Notes: generated by a model not told the origin, from the sequence alone. Counted from the first letter of the stretch, positions 7,959 through 24,805 are shown. The stretch: DNA of 64,000 nt from Bacillota bacterium (GCA_017577485.1 PKRI01000001.1:124001-188000); one strand, 5' to 3'. Translations and numbers: made by a program.

Positions 7959-8627
7959 TCAGCCCGTCACGCCGGCCTCGGCCTGGGCCTCGGAGCGTTC
8001 GGGCAGCACCTCGCCGCGGTTGATCCAGACCTTAACGCCGATCTGGCCGTAGGTGGTAAAGGCCTCGGCAAACCCGTAGTCGATGTCGGCCCGCAGCGTA
8101 TGCAGCGGGACCGAACCCTCGGCCGTCCACTCACGGCGCGACATCTCGGCGCCGCCCAGGCGGCCGGCCACCATGATCTTGACGCCCTGGGCCCCGGCCC
8201 GCATGGCCCTGGCCGCCGCCTGCTTGATGGCGCGCCGGAAGGAAACCCGTCGCTCCAACTGGCCGGCCACGCTCTCGGCCACCAGCTGGGCGTCCAGTTC
8301 GGGAACCTTGATCTCCACCACGTTGATGTGGATCTGCCGGCCCGTCAGCTGTTCCAGTTCCTGACGCAGCCGGTCCACGCCGGTCCCGCCGCGGCCGATG
8401 ACGATGCCCGGCTTGGCGGTGTGGATGGTGACCTTCACCCGGTTGGCGGCCCGCTCGATCTCGATGGTCGAAACGCCCGCGGCGTAAAGGTGCTGCTTGA
8501 TGTAACTGCGGATCTTCTCGTCCTCGTGGACCAGCTTGGCGTAGTCCGAGCCCCGGGCGAACCACCGGGAATCCCAGTTGCGGATCACGCCCACCCGGAA
8601 ACCTTTGGGATGGACCTTTTGACCCAC
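7959..8627 (-). CDS. rpsC: 30S ribosomal protein S3
   Basis: Small-subunit protein at the mRNA entry tunnel with helicase-related function. The real start is GTG 8627 (AGGAGG eight bases upstream), giving MGQKVHPKGFRVGVIRNW; a longer reading reaching back into rplV is a shadow. The KH-2 domain signature IVIGRGGTGVDRLRQELE lies at about residues 73-90, followed by the C-terminal domain with IDYGFAEAFTTYGQIGVKVWI. 222 residues, standard length. Confidence 0.97.
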   Translation of the reverse strand: MGQKVHPKGFRVGVIRNWDSRWFARGSDYAKLVHEDEKIRSYIKQHLYAAGVSTIEIERAANRVKVTIHTAKPGIVIGRGGTGVDRLRQELEQLTGRQIHINVVEIKVPELDAQLVAESVAGQLERRVSFRRAIKQAAARAMRAGAQGVKIMVAGRLGGAEMSRREWTAEGSVPLHTLRADIDYGFAEAFTTYGQIGVKVWINRGEVLPERSEAQAEAGVTG

Positions 8628-8644
8628 GGCGATCCCTCCTTTCC

Positions 8645-9022
8645 TCAGGCCTTGCGGCCGGACCGCCCGCTGCCGCCGGCGGCGGGCGTCTCCCGGCTGC
8701 GGACGACCACCGTCACGTGGGCCAGGGGACGGCGCCGCATCTCGGCCCGGCCCCGCGCCCGCGCCTTCCACCGCTTCAGCACCGGGCCCTGATCCACATA
8801 GGCCCGGGCCACATAGAGGCTGTCCTCGTCCAGTTCCAGGTTGTGGGTGGCGTTGGCCACGGCCGAGCGCAGCACCTTTTCCACCACCCGGCTTGCCTTC
8901 TGCGGTGAGAAGCGGAGGACGGCCAGGGCTTCGTCCACGCTCTTGCCGCGGATCATCTCGGTGACCAGCCGCGCCTTGCGGGGCGACAGCCGCACGTATC
9001 GGGCGACGGCACGGGCTTCCAT
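8645..9022 (-). CDS. rplV: 50S ribosomal protein L22
   Basis: Lines the peptide exit tunnel with its beta-hairpin. 125 residues with the RLSPRKARLVTEMIRGKSV and ANATHNLELDEDSLYV motifs and the KRWKARARGRAEMRRRPLAHVTVVV hairpin region near residues 83-107. The C-terminal tail is a short Gly/Ser/Arg extension. ATG at 9022 has GGAGGAG upstream. Confidence 0.97.
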   Translation of the reverse strand: MEARAVARYVRLSPRKARLVTEMIRGKSVDEALAVLRFSPQKASRVVEKVLRSAVANATHNLELDEDSLYVARAYVDQGPVLKRWKARARGRAEMRRRPLAHVTVVVRSRETPAAGGSGRSGRKA

Positions 9023-9035
9023 GGCCTGCTCCTCC

Positions 9036-9320
9036 TCACTTCAGCGCGGTCGAGCGCTCCGTATGGTGGCCGTGACCCCGGAAGGTCCGCGTCGGGGCGA
9101 ACTCGCCCAGCTTGTGGCCCACCATGTCCTCGGTGATGTAAACGGGCACGTGCTTCCGGCCGTCATGGACGGCGATGGTGTGGCCCACCATCTCCGGGGT
9201 GATGGTCGACGCCCTGGCCCAGGTCTTGATGACCCGACGCTGCCGGGACTCGTTCAACTCCTGGATGCGCTTCATCAGCTTGGCGTCCACATAGGGCCCC
9301 TTCTTCAAGGACCTGCCCAT
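9036..9320 (-). CDS. rpsS: 30S ribosomal protein S19
   Basis: Small-subunit head protein contacting S13 and the A-site finger. 94 residues with the hallmark N-terminus MGRSLKKGPYVDAKLMKRI and the VYITEDMVGHKLGEFAPTRTFRGH motif. ATG at 9320 is preceded by AAGGAGG. Canonical rplB-rpsS-rplV order. Confidence 0.98.
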   Translation of the reverse strand: MGRSLKKGPYVDAKLMKRIQELNESRQRRVIKTWARASTITPEMVGHTIAVHDGRKHVPVYITEDMVGHKLGEFAPTRTFRGHGHHTERSTALK

Positions 9321-9362
9321 CAGGCCACCTCCTTTCGCCTGTCAGGCGGCGCCGGCGCGGCA

Positions 9363-10202
9363 TCAGCCCTGCTTCCGCTGGCGCCGGTCGCGCACGATGA
9401 ACTTGTTGGACTGCTTGTTCTTCTTCCGGGTCTTCTTGCCCAGGGCGGGCTTGCCCCAGGGGGTGACCGGGTGCCGCCCGATGGGCGCCTTGCCCTCGCC
9501 ACCGCCGTGGGGGTGATCCACCGGGTTCATGACCGAACCGCGGGTGGCGGGCCTGCGGCCCAGCCAGCGCGAGCGCCCGGCCTTGCCGATGGTGACGTTT
9601 TCATGGTCCACGTTGCCCACCTGGCCGATGGTGGCCCGGCACTCCAGGTGCACCATCCGCACCTCGCCCGAGGGCAGGCGGATCTGGGCGTAGTCGCCCT
9701 CCTTGGCCACCAGCTGGGCCTCGGCCCCGGCCGAGCGGGCCATCTGGGCGCCCTTGCCCGGCTTCAGCTCAATGGCGTGGATCACCGTGCCCAGCGGGAT
9801 ATCCCGCAGCTTCATGGCGTTGCCGGGCTTGATGTCGGCGCCGGGACCGGACATGACCGTCTGGCCCACCTCCAGGCCCACCGGCGCCAGGATGTAGCGC
9901 TTCTCGCCGTCGGCGTAGTGGAGCAGGGCGATGAAAGCGGTCCGGTTGGGATCGTACTCGATGGCCGCCACCCGGGCCGGGATGCCGTCCTTGTCGCGGC
10001 GGAAATCGATAATCCGGTACAGCCGCTTGTGACCACCGCCCCGGTGCCGGGTGGTGATGCGGCCCTGGTTGTTGCGCCCCGCGTCCTTCTTCAGCGGTGC
10101 CAGCAGCGACTTCTCCGGCTCCTTCTTGGTCAGCACGGAGTAATCGATCACCGTCATCTGCCGGCGGCCCGGCGACGTCGGCTTGAAATGCTTGATGGCC
10201 AT
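9363..10202 (-). CDS. rplB: 50S ribosomal protein L2
   Basis: One of the oldest ribosomal proteins, needed for subunit association and peptidyl transferase assembly. 279 residues with N-terminal MAIKHFKPTSPGRRQMTV, the central AEGDYAQIRLPSGEVR-like stretch and the C-terminal catalytic-region motif NPVDHPHGGGEGK containing the conserved histidine. ATG at 10202. It is separated from rplW by a 74-base gap holding a strong hairpin. Confidence 0.98.
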   Translation of the reverse strand: MAIKHFKPTSPGRRQMTVIDYSVLTKKEPEKSLLAPLKKDAGRNNQGRITTRHRGGGHKRLYRIIDFRRDKDGIPARVAAIEYDPNRTAFIALLHYADGEKRYILAPVGLEVGQTVMSGPGADIKPGNAMKLRDIPLGTVIHAIELKPGKGAQMARSAGAEAQLVAKEGDYAQIRLPSGEVRMVHLECRATIGQVGNVDHENVTIGKAGRSRWLGRRPATRGSVMNPVDHPHGGGEGKAPIGRHPVTPWGKPALGKKTRKKNKQSNKFIVRDRRQRKQG

Positions 10203-10230
10203 CCCCGTTGCCCCCCTTTCCCTTCATGCG

Positions 10231-10270
10231 GTCCCCGCCCGGGCGCCGTCGGCCGGTGCCCGGCGGGGAC
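10231..10270 (-). promoter_or_regulatory. 16-bp intercistronic hairpin between rplW and rplB
   Basis: The two arms 10,231-10,247 and 10,255-10,270 pair over about 16 bp (one G-T pair, one bulged base) around a 7-base loop. There is no T-run, so it is unlikely to be a simple terminator. It could mark an RNA processing or stability site, or a partial attenuator in the S10 operon. Function is inferred only. Confidence 0.45.
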
Positions 10271-10276
10271 GGGGCA

Positions 10277-10570
10277 TCAACCCAGTTCGTCGAAGAACTT
10301 GCGGATGCGCTGGCCTTCCTTCAGGGTGACCACGGCCTTCTTCCAGTCGGGCCGCCGGCCGCTGAACCGTCCCAGCCTGCGCGTCTTGCCGCGGACGGTC
10401 ATGGTGTTGACCTTCTCGACCTCGACATCGAACAGTTCCTCGACGGCCCGGCGGATCTCCGGCTTGGTGGCCCGGCGGCTGACCACGAAGGTGTACTTGC
10501 CCTGGGCCATCTGCTGCATGCTCTTCTCGGTGATCACCGGGCGCAGGATGACGTCGTGAGGCGAGGTCAT
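10277..10570 (-). CDS. rplW: 50S ribosomal protein L23
   Basis: Exit-site protein that docks trigger factor and SRP. 97 residues with the DVILRPVITEKS start motif and the VEKVNTMTVRGKTRRLGR segment. ATG at 10570 overlaps the rplD stop codon (ATGA). Normal length and order. Confidence 0.97.
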   Translation of the reverse strand: MTSPHDVILRPVITEKSMQQMAQGKYTFVVSRRATKPEIRRAVEELFDVEVEKVNTMTVRGKTRRLGRFSGRRPDWKKAVVTLKEGQRIRKFFDELG

Positions 10571-11196
10571 GAAGCCAGCACCTCCTCCACCCGGCGCACC
10601 GCGTCCCGGGTCAGGACCACCCGCCCGTGGACCAGCACCTGGCGCGCGTTGAGGTGCTCGGCCAGGGCCGCCTCGACGCCCTCCAGGTTGCGGGCGGCCA
10701 GCCGCACCGCCGGGTCCGTCTCGCCCAGCACCAGCAGCGGCTTGTGGGCGGCCACGCCCAGTTTCTCCAGCACCACCCGCATCTCGCGGGTCCTGGGCGC
10801 CGGCACCGTGAGCCGGTCCACCACCAGCAGTTCGCCGTCCCGCAGCTTGGCCGACAGCGCCGCCCGCAGCGCCGCCCGCCGCATCTTCTTGGGCATGCGC
10901 AGGCGGTAAGACCGCGGCTGGGGACCGAAGACCACGCCGCCCTTGCGCCAGTGAGGCGCCCGGATGCTGCCCTGGCGGGCGCGGCCCAGACCCTTCTGGC
11001 GCCAGATCTTGCGGCCGCCGCCCGAAACCATGCCGCGGGTCTTGGTGGCCGCCGTGCCGACGCGGCGGTTGGCCTCGTACATGACCACCGCCTGGTGCAG
11101 CAGGTCATGGTTGACCGGCGCAGCGAACACGGCGTCGCTGAGCTCGATCTCGTCGACCTGCTGCCCCTCCAGGTTGTAAACCGGCACCTTCGGCAT
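10567..11196 (-). CDS. rplD: 50S ribosomal protein L4
   Basis: Exit-tunnel protein; in E. coli L4 also represses the S10 operon. The extended loop that reaches into the tunnel is visible (RGMVSGGGRKIWRQKGLGRAR, centred near residue 65). I use ATG 11196, six bases after GAGGTG, rather than GTG 11205, which overlaps the rplC stop but abuts the Shine-Dalgarno. The product is 209 residues starting MPKVPVYNLEGQ. Confidence 0.96.
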   Translation of the reverse strand: MPKVPVYNLEGQQVDEIELSDAVFAAPVNHDLLHQAVVMYEANRRVGTAATKTRGMVSGGGRKIWRQKGLGRARQGSIRAPHWRKGGVVFGPQPRSYRLRMPKKMRRAALRAALSAKLRDGELLVVDRLTVPAPRTREMRVVLEKLGVAAHKPLLVLGETDPAVRLAARNLEGVEAALAEHLNARQVLVHGRVVLTRDAVRRVEEVLAS

Positions 11197-11201
11197 GGAT
11201 G

Positions 11202-11852
11202 TCACCTCGCCGCTTTCTTCCGGGCCACGGTGGTGGACCGCACCAGCACGTACGACCCCCGCGCCCCCGGCACCGAGCCTTCCACGATCAGCAGGTTGCG
11301 GTCCGGGTCCACCCGCAGCAGCCGCAGGCCCCGGGCGGTGACCCGCCGCCCGCCCATGTGGCCGGGCAGCTTCTTGCCCTTGAACACCCGGCCCGGGAAG
11401 GTGGACGGGCCCATGGAACCCGGGCCCCGGTGATACTTGGAACCGTGGCTCATGGGGCCGCGCTGGGCGCCGTGGCGCTTGATGGCGCCCGCGAAGCCCT
11501 TCCCGCGGGAGATGCCGGTGACGTCCACGTACTCGCCGGCCGTAAACACGTCCGCCTTGAGTTCCTGGCCGACCTCGTAGGCGTCGACGTCGTCCACCCG
11601 GAACTCCCGCAGCAGCCGGCGCGGCGCCAGGCCGCGCTTGCTGAAGTGGCCGCGCAGCGGGCGGTTAAGCTTCTTTTCCTTGACCTCGCCGAACCCCAGC
11701 TGGATGGCGGCGTAGCCGTCGCGCTCCGGGGTGCGGCGCTGGACGACCAGGCAGGGTCCCGCCTCGATGACCGTGACCGGGACCAGCCGCCCCTCTTCGT
11801 CGAAAAGCTGCGTCATGCCCAGTTTGCGTCCGATCAGGCCCTTCGTGGCCAT
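11202..11852 (-). CDS. rplC: 50S ribosomal protein L3
   Basis: Early-assembly protein near the peptidyl transferase centre. 216 residues, starting MATKGLIGRKLGMTQLFDEEGRL. The conserved central extension with GKGFAGAIKRHGAQRGPMSHGSKYHR and the GRVFKGKKLPGHMG motif are intact. Second gene of the S10 cluster after rpsJ. Confidence 0.97.
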   Translation of the reverse strand: MATKGLIGRKLGMTQLFDEEGRLVPVTVIEAGPCLVVQRRTPERDGYAAIQLGFGEVKEKKLNRPLRGHFSKRGLAPRRLLREFRVDDVDAYEVGQELKADVFTAGEYVDVTGISRGKGFAGAIKRHGAQRGPMSHGSKYHRGPGSMGPSTFPGRVFKGKKLPGHMGGRRVTARGLRLLRVDPDRNLLIVEGSVPGARGSYVLVRSTTVARKKAAR

Positions 11853-11906
11853 GCGTCGTCACCTCCCCCGCCCTTGCCGCGGCCGGGCGTGCGGGTTAAA
11901 CCACGC

Positions 11907-12215
11907 TCAAAGCTTGATCTCGATGTCCACCCCGGCCGGCAGGTCGAGACGCATCAGCGCGTCGACCGTCTTCGGCGTCGGGTCGAGGATGTCGATCAGG
12001 CGCTTGTGGGTCCGCATCTCGAACTGCTCGCGGATGTCCTTCTCGCCGTTGGGCGCCACCAGCACCGTGTAGACGGTCTTCTCGGTCGGCAAGGGCACCG
12101 GCCCGGAAACCCGGGCGCCGGTCCGGCGAGCGGTATCGACGATGCGCTCCGCGGACTGGTCCAGCACGCCGTGATCAAAAGCCCGCAGCCGGATGCGGAT
12201 CTTCTGCGCTGCCAT
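11907..12215 (-). CDS. rpsJ: 30S ribosomal protein S10
   Basis: Small-subunit head protein that also partners NusB in antitermination. 102 residues, the typical length, with QKIRIRLRAFDHGVLDQS and the KRLIDILDPTPKTVDALMRL motifs. ATG at 12215. I see no independent -35/-10 pair in the 125 bases separating it from tuf, so it may be transcribed by read-through from the str genes. Confidence 0.97.
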   Translation of the reverse strand: MAAQKIRIRLRAFDHGVLDQSAERIVDTARRTGARVSGPVPLPTEKTVYTVLVAPNGEKDIREQFEMRTHKRLIDILDPTPKTVDALMRLDLPAGVDIEIKL

Positions 12216-12253
12216 CTGCCCCTGACACCCCCTCGCTCGTCGCCCGGATCAGC

Positions 12254-12273
12254 GGCCGCCGGCTCCGGCGGCC
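12254..12273 (-). terminator. GC-rich hairpin between tuf and rpsJ
   Basis: Perfect 9-bp inverted repeat GGCCGCCGG / CCGGCGGCC with a 2-base centre, 68 bases after the tuf stop on the minus strand. No T-run follows, so it may act as a weak terminator, pause site or RNA-stability element between the str and S10 gene groups. Confidence 0.35.
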
Positions 12274-12340
12274 CGGTGCGTGGACGGGCGGGGGCCCGGT
12301 TCACGGCCGCGGCCCCCACCCGCATGGTCCGGTGAATCCG

Positions 12341-13528
<1,188 letters not shown>

Positions 13529-13543
13529 CTGCCATCCTCCTCC

Positions 13544-15640
13544 TTAACGCTTGGCCTTCACCTGACCGCGGGCGCGGTCGATGATTTCCTGGGCAATGCC
13601 CTGCGGCACTTCTTCGTAGTGGGAGAACTGCATGGTGTACGTGCCCCGGCCCTGGGTGCGGGAGCGGAGATCCGTGGCGTAGCCGAACATCTCGGCCAGC
13701 GGGATCAGCGCCCGGATCGCCTGGCCGCCGGGGGCCGGCTCCATGCCCTCCAGGCGCCCGCGGCGGGCGTTGATGTCGCCGATCACGTCACCCATGTAGT
13801 CGTCGGGGACGATGACCTCCACCTTCATGACGGGCTCCAGCAGCACGGGCCCCGCCTTCTCGGCCGCCGCCTTGAAGGCCATGGATCCGGCGATCTTGAA
13901 GGCCATCTCCGAGCTGTCGACCTCGTGGTAGGAGCCGTCCACCAGGGTCACGCGCACGTCGACCACAGGGTAGCCCGCCAGCACGCCTGACTCCATCGCC
14001 TCGCGGACGCCGGCCTCCACCGCCGGGATGTACTCCTTGGGGATGACGCCGCCGACGATCTTGTTGACGAACTCGAAGCCCTGACCGCGCTCCAGCGGCT
14101 CGATGTCGATGATGGCGTGGCCGTACTGGCCGCGACCGCCGGTCTGCCGCACGAAGCGGCCCTCCACCTTCTCGGCCCGGCCGGTGATGGTCTCGCGGTA
14201 GGCCACCTGGGGCCGCCCCACGTTGGCCTCGACCTTGAACTCCCTGAGCAGCCGGTCGACGATGACCTCCAGGTGGAGTTCGCCCATGCCGGAGATGATG
14301 GTCTGGCCCGTCTCCTGGTCCACCCGCACCCGGAAGGTGGGATCCTCTTCCGCCAGCTTGCCCAGGGCCTCGCCCATCTTGTCCTGGTCGGCCTGGGTCT
14401 TGGGCTCGATGGCGATGTCGATGACCGGCTCCGGGAACTCCATCTTCTCCAGCACGATGGGCGCGTTCTCGTCGCACAGCGTGTCGCCGGTGGTGGTGTT
14501 CTTCACGCCCACCGCGGCGGCGATATCGCCGGCGGCCACCTCGTCGATCTCCTCGCGGTGGTTGGCGTGCATCCGCAGCAGGCGCCCGATGCGCTCCTTG
14601 CGCCCGGTGGTGGCGTTGTACACGTACGTGCCGGCCTTGAGGGTGCCCGAGTAGCACCGGAAGAACACCAGCTTACCCACGTACGGGTCGGTGGCCACCT
14701 TGAAGGCCAGGGCCGCGAAGGGCCCCTCGGGGTCGGCCGCGCGCTCCAGGGCCTCGCCCGTCTCCGGGTGGGTGCCCCGCGCCGGCGGGATGTCCAGCGG
14801 CGACGGCAGGTAATCGACGACGCCGTCCAGCAGCAGCTGCACGCCCTTGTTCCGGTAGGAGGAACCGCAGAAGACCGGCACGATCCGGGCGGTGACGGTG
14901 CCCTGCCGGATCGCCCGCTGCAGGTCGGCGGCGTCGATCTCCTCGCCCTCCAGGTACCGGACCATGATCTCCTCGTCCAGGTCGGCCGCGGCCTCCACCA
15001 GCTGCTCCCGGTGCTGGGCGGCCAGATCCGCCAGGTGGTCCGGGATGGGCAGCTCGTCGATCTGCCTCCCCAACTCGTCGCGGTAGTAGTAGGCCTTCAT
15101 CCGCACCAGGTCGATGATGCCCTCGAAGGTATCCTCGGCCCCGATGGGAAGCTGGACCGGCACCGCGTTGGCCCCGAGCCGCTCCCGAAGCTGCTCCACC
15201 ACGCGGTGGAAGTTGGCCCCGGTGATGTCCATCTTGTTGACGTAGGCGATGCGGGGCACGCCGTAGCGGTCGGCCTGCCGCCAGACCGTCTCCGACTGGG
15301 GCTCCACGCCGCCGCGGGCGCAGAAGACGGCGATGACGCCGTCCAGCACGCGCAGGGACCGCTCCACCTCCACGGTGAAGTCCACGTGCCCGGGCGTATC
15401 TATAATGTTGATGCGGTGATCTTTCCAGAAGCAGGTGGTAGCGGCCGACGTGATGGTGATGCCGCGCTCCTGCTCCTGCGGCATCCAGTCCATGGTCGCG
15501 GCGCCCTCGTGGACCTCGCCCAGCCTGTGGACCCGGCCGGTATAAAACAGGATGCGTTCCGTGGTGGTCGTCTTGCCGGCGTCGATGTGGGCCGCGATCC
15601 CGATGTTCCGGACCTTATGCAGAGGCACCCTGGCTGCCAC
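13544..15640 (-). CDS. fusA: translation elongation factor G
   Basis: Translocation GTPase. 698 residues with G1 AHIDAGKTTT (17-26), G2 RGITITSAAT, G3 DTPGHVDFT, G4 NKMD, and the domain IV region near GGVIPKEYIPAVEAGVREAM. The start is GTG 15640, seven bases after AGGAGG. Standard length for bacterial EF-G1; no EF-G2-type divergence seen. Between rpsG and tuf. Confidence 0.98.
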   Translation of the reverse strand: MAARVPLHKVRNIGIAAHIDAGKTTTTERILFYTGRVHRLGEVHEGAATMDWMPQEQERGITITSAATTCFWKDHRINIIDTPGHVDFTVEVERSLRVLDGVIAVFCARGGVEPQSETVWRQADRYGVPRIAYVNKMDITGANFHRVVEQLRERLGANAVPVQLPIGAEDTFEGIIDLVRMKAYYYRDELGRQIDELPIPDHLADLAAQHREQLVEAAADLDEEIMVRYLEGEEIDAADLQRAIRQGTVTARIVPVFCGSSYRNKGVQLLLDGVVDYLPSPLDIPPARGTHPETGEALERAADPEGPFAALAFKVATDPYVGKLVFFRCYSGTLKAGTYVYNATTGRKERIGRLLRMHANHREEIDEVAAGDIAAAVGVKNTTTGDTLCDENAPIVLEKMEFPEPVIDIAIEPKTQADQDKMGEALGKLAEEDPTFRVRVDQETGQTIISGMGELHLEVIVDRLLREFKVEANVGRPQVAYRETITGRAEKVEGRFVRQTGGRGQYGHAIIDIEPLERGQGFEFVNKIVGGVIPKEYIPAVEAGVREAMESGVLAGYPVVDVRVTLVDGSYHEVDSSEMAFKIAGSMAFKAAAEKAGPVLLEPVMKVEVIVPDDYMGDVIGDINARRGRLEGMEPAPGGQAIRALIPLAEMFGYATDLRSRTQGRGTYTMQFSHYEEVPQGIAQEIIDRARGQVKAKR

Positions 15641-15676
15641 CCTGCAACCTCCTTTCCGGTCGCGAGACCGTAAACG

Positions 15677-16147
15677 TCACCAGCGATAGTGGGCGAAGGC
15701 CTTGTTGGCCTCGGCCATCCGGTGAACTTCTTCCTTGCGGCGGACCGCGCCGCCGCCGTTGTTGGCCGCATCCATGATCTCGTTGGCCAGGCGCTCCACG
15801 GCCGTGCGCTCGTTGCGCTCGTTGGCGTACTGGACCAGCCAGCGCAGGGCCAGGCTCACCCGCCGGTGCGGGCGCACTTCCATGGGCACCTGGTAGGTGG
15901 CGCCGCCCACCCGGCGCGGCCGGACCTCCAGCACGGGCATGGCGTTGCGCACCGCCTGCTCCAGGACCTCCATGGGCTCACGGCCGGTGCGCTCCCGGAC
16001 CCGGTCCATGGCCTGGTAGAAGATGCGCTGCGCCAGCGCCTTCTTGCCGTCGCGCATGATCTTGTTGATCATCCGCGCCGCCAGTTCGCTTCCGTAGACG
16101 GGATCAGGAGCGATCCGCCGGCGTTCGGCCCGACCTCGCCTCGGCAA
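15677..16147 (-). CDS. rpsG: 30S ribosomal protein S7
   Basis: Primary assembly protein of the small-subunit head and, in E. coli, translational repressor of the str operon. 156 residues, starting MPRRGRAERRRIAPDPVYGSE, with SLALRWLVQYANERNERTAVERLANEIMDAANN motif region from about residue 100. The start is TTG at 16147, nine bases after GGAAG. Confidence 0.96.
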   Translation of the reverse strand: MPRRGRAERRRIAPDPVYGSELAARMINKIMRDGKKALAQRIFYQAMDRVRERTGREPMEVLEQAVRNAMPVLEVRPRRVGGATYQVPMEVRPHRRVSLALRWLVQYANERNERTAVERLANEIMDAANNGGGAVRRKEEVHRMAEANKAFAHYRW

Positions 16148-16200
16148 AGCGCTTCACTTCCTTCCCCACGTCACCGACGTCGTACACCGATTCCGGGCGT

Positions 16201-16228
16201 AAAAAATCCTCGCATCATACGCTCGAGG
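16201..16228 (-). terminator. terminator-like hairpin with T6 tract between rpsL and rpsG
   Basis: Reading the minus strand, CCTCG and CGAGG (16,228-16,224 and 16,212-16,208) pair over an 11-base loop, then A and six Ts follow (16,206-16,201). The stem is short but the T-run is one of very few in the ribosomal region. Lying inside the str operon it may act as a partial terminator or attenuator that sets the ratio of rpsL to rpsG-fusA-tuf transcripts. Confidence 0.45.
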
Positions 16229-16354
16229 ACCAGGACTGCGCCGCACCCTTCGCCGGGCCGCGGCGCGCGTCGCTTGTCTCGCCGTCGATCCCTGCGTTCC
16301 GGGCGCCGGGGTCCGGCCGCTCGCCCGCGCGCACCCGCCCCGGCCGCCGCGTCG

Positions 16355-16729
16355 TTACTCCCGCGGCCGCTTGGCCCCGTACTTGGAACGGCCCTGGCGG
16401 CGATTCTCCACGCCGGCCGCATCCAGCGCGCCGCGGATGATCTGGTAGCGCACACCCGGCAGGTCCTTGACGCGACCCCCGTGCACCAGCACGATGGAGT
16501 GCTCCTGCAGGTTGTGACCCTCGCCGGGAATGTAGGCCGTGACCTCGACCCCGTTCACCAGGCGCACCCGGGCGATCTTCCGAAGGGCGGAGTTGGGCTT
16601 CTTCGGCGTCATGGTCCGCACCTGAAGGCACACCCCGCGCTTCTGGGGGTTCTTCTGCAGCGCCGGCGCCTTGGTCTTCTTCCGCAGCTGGCGCCGGCCC
16701 TTACGGACCAACTGGCTGATCGTCGGCAT
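16355..16729 (-). CDS. rpsL: 30S ribosomal protein S12
   Basis: Decoding-centre protein. 124 residues; start at ATG 16729 (MPTISQLVRKGR), eight bases after AGGAGG, rather than an in-frame codon nine bases upstream. The PKKPNSALRK loop and GGRVKDLPGVRY loop, where streptomycin-resistance mutations occur, keep their lysines. The 5' end overlaps the upstream L7Ae-like gene by 29 bases. Confidence 0.97.
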   Translation of the reverse strand: MPTISQLVRKGRRQLRKKTKAPALQKNPQKRGVCLQVRTMTPKKPNSALRKIARVRLVNGVEVTAYIPGEGHNLQEHSIVLVHGGRVKDLPGVRYQIIRGALDAAGVENRRQGRSKYGAKRPRE

Positions 16730-16991
16730 GCTCCGCACCTCCTTCCTTCAAGATCGCCGCGGACGCGGCTCCGACCTTGATGCCGCACGCCCGCCCCAGT
16801 TCCGCCATGGTGTCGACGTAGGTGATGGTGATGCCGCGGTCCCGGCAGGCCTGGATCACGCCTCGAACCACGTGCTCCTCGGCGTCGCGGGCGACGAACA
16901 CCTCGGCGGCCAGGCCGCGCACGGCGGCCTTCAGCGTCTGCTTGGTGCCCACTGCCCGCCGGCGGGCGGCGCGTATGCGCTCTAAAGGCAT
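16701..16991 (-). CDS. L7Ae-family ribosomal-like protein (YbxF type)
   Basis: Small kink-turn RNA-binding protein at the head of the str operon, as in Bacillus where the homologue YbxF lies between rpoC and rpsL. The 96-residue product has the L7Ae fold pattern: GTKQTLKAAVRGLAAEVFVARDAEEH (residues 15-40), then VDTMAELGRACGI, the motif that contacts k-turn RNA. Start at ATG 16991 following GTGGAGGTAACGT; a GTG one codon earlier is possible. It is the first gene after the str promoter. Confidence 0.9.
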   Translation of the reverse strand: MPLERIRAARRRAVGTKQTLKAAVRGLAAEVFVARDAEEHVVRGVIQACRDRGITITYVDTMAELGRACGIKVGAASAAILKEGGAEHADDQPVGP

Positions 16992-17031
16992 CACACGTTA
17001 CCTCCACCTGGCCGGCGACAGACACTTTGTA

Positions 17032-17060
17032 ATTCTAGCACCGGGCCCAGGGGGTGTCAA
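17032..17060 (-). promoter_or_regulatory. sigma-A promoter of the str/S10 ribosomal gene string
   Basis: On the minus strand, a perfect -35 TTGACA (17,060-17,055), a 17-base spacer and -10 TAGAAT (17,037-17,032) point towards the L7Ae-like gene, rpsL and beyond. It lies directly downstream of the rpoC terminator hairpin, so the ribosomal genes can be started independently of rpoBC. Confidence 0.88.
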
Positions 17061-17072
17061 CGAAACACCACC

Positions 17073-17112
17073 GGCGGCGGCCGCTCCGGACCGGGCGGGA
17101 GCGGCCGCCGCC
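17073..17112 (-). terminator. 15-bp perfect hairpin after rpoC
   Basis: Arms 17,073-17,087 and 17,098-17,112 are perfect complements around a 10-base loop. It starts 10 bases after the rpoC stop. The following minus-strand bases are GGTGGTGTTTCG, so the T-run is short, but position and strength make it the likely end of the rpoBC transcript. Confidence 0.75.
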
Positions 17113-17122
17113 CCCGGGACCG

Positions 17123-24426
<7,304 letters not shown>

Positions 24427-24626
24427 GCAGGCTTCACTCCTTTAATGGTGATGCCGTCAGCCGAAGTGACGCGCAGCGGGAAACCCGGACGCGGCGACGA
24501 CAGGAGACCATGCGCGGAAGGCCGAAGTCCGGTCGCCGTGGGAAGGGGAAATGCCGCCGGGCGCAGAATTGTCTTCTCGAAGTCACGGGCACCCGCCTGC
24601 TCCGCATGCAACCAACAAGATGGCGA
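24427..24626 (-). promoter_or_regulatory. rpoB 5' leader, about 200 nt, no recognised element
   Basis: The transcript from the promoter at 24,633-24,661 would carry a leader of about 200 bases before rpoB. I looked for ORFs with a Shine-Dalgarno, riboswitch cores and terminator-attenuators and saw none that I can support. Confidence 0.4.
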
Positions 24627-24632
24627 CATCGT

Positions 24633-24661
24633 ATCCTAGCACAAGGCACCTGAGGTGTCAA
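24633..24661 (-). promoter_or_regulatory. sigma-A promoter for rpoBC
   Basis: Minus-strand -35 TTGACA (24,661-24,656), 17-base spacer, -10 TAGGAT (24,638-24,633). It lies between the rplL terminator and rpoB, so rpoBC can be transcribed apart from rplJL. The layout mirrors the str promoter at 17,032-17,060. Confidence 0.82.
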
Positions 24662-24766
24662 CGCGGTGTGCTGCAGGCGCGGGCGCGTCCATGGGACGCG
24701 CCCGCGTTGTGTTTCCGGCAATTTGGCTCCTGTGCCCGCCGCCTCCCTGCCGGGCGGCCGGGAGGC

Positions 24767-24800
24767 GAAAGAAACCGGGGCGGCCCGTGCGGGCCGCCCC
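24767..24800 (-). terminator. intrinsic terminator after rplL
   Basis: Hairpin with about 10 bp of pure G/C pairing (arms at 24,800-24,791 and 24,786-24,777), followed on the minus strand by GGTTTCTTTC. It begins six bases after the rplL stop. Probably partial, because rpoBC often continue from rplJL in other bacteria. Confidence 0.7.
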
Positions 24801-24805
24801 GCGCG

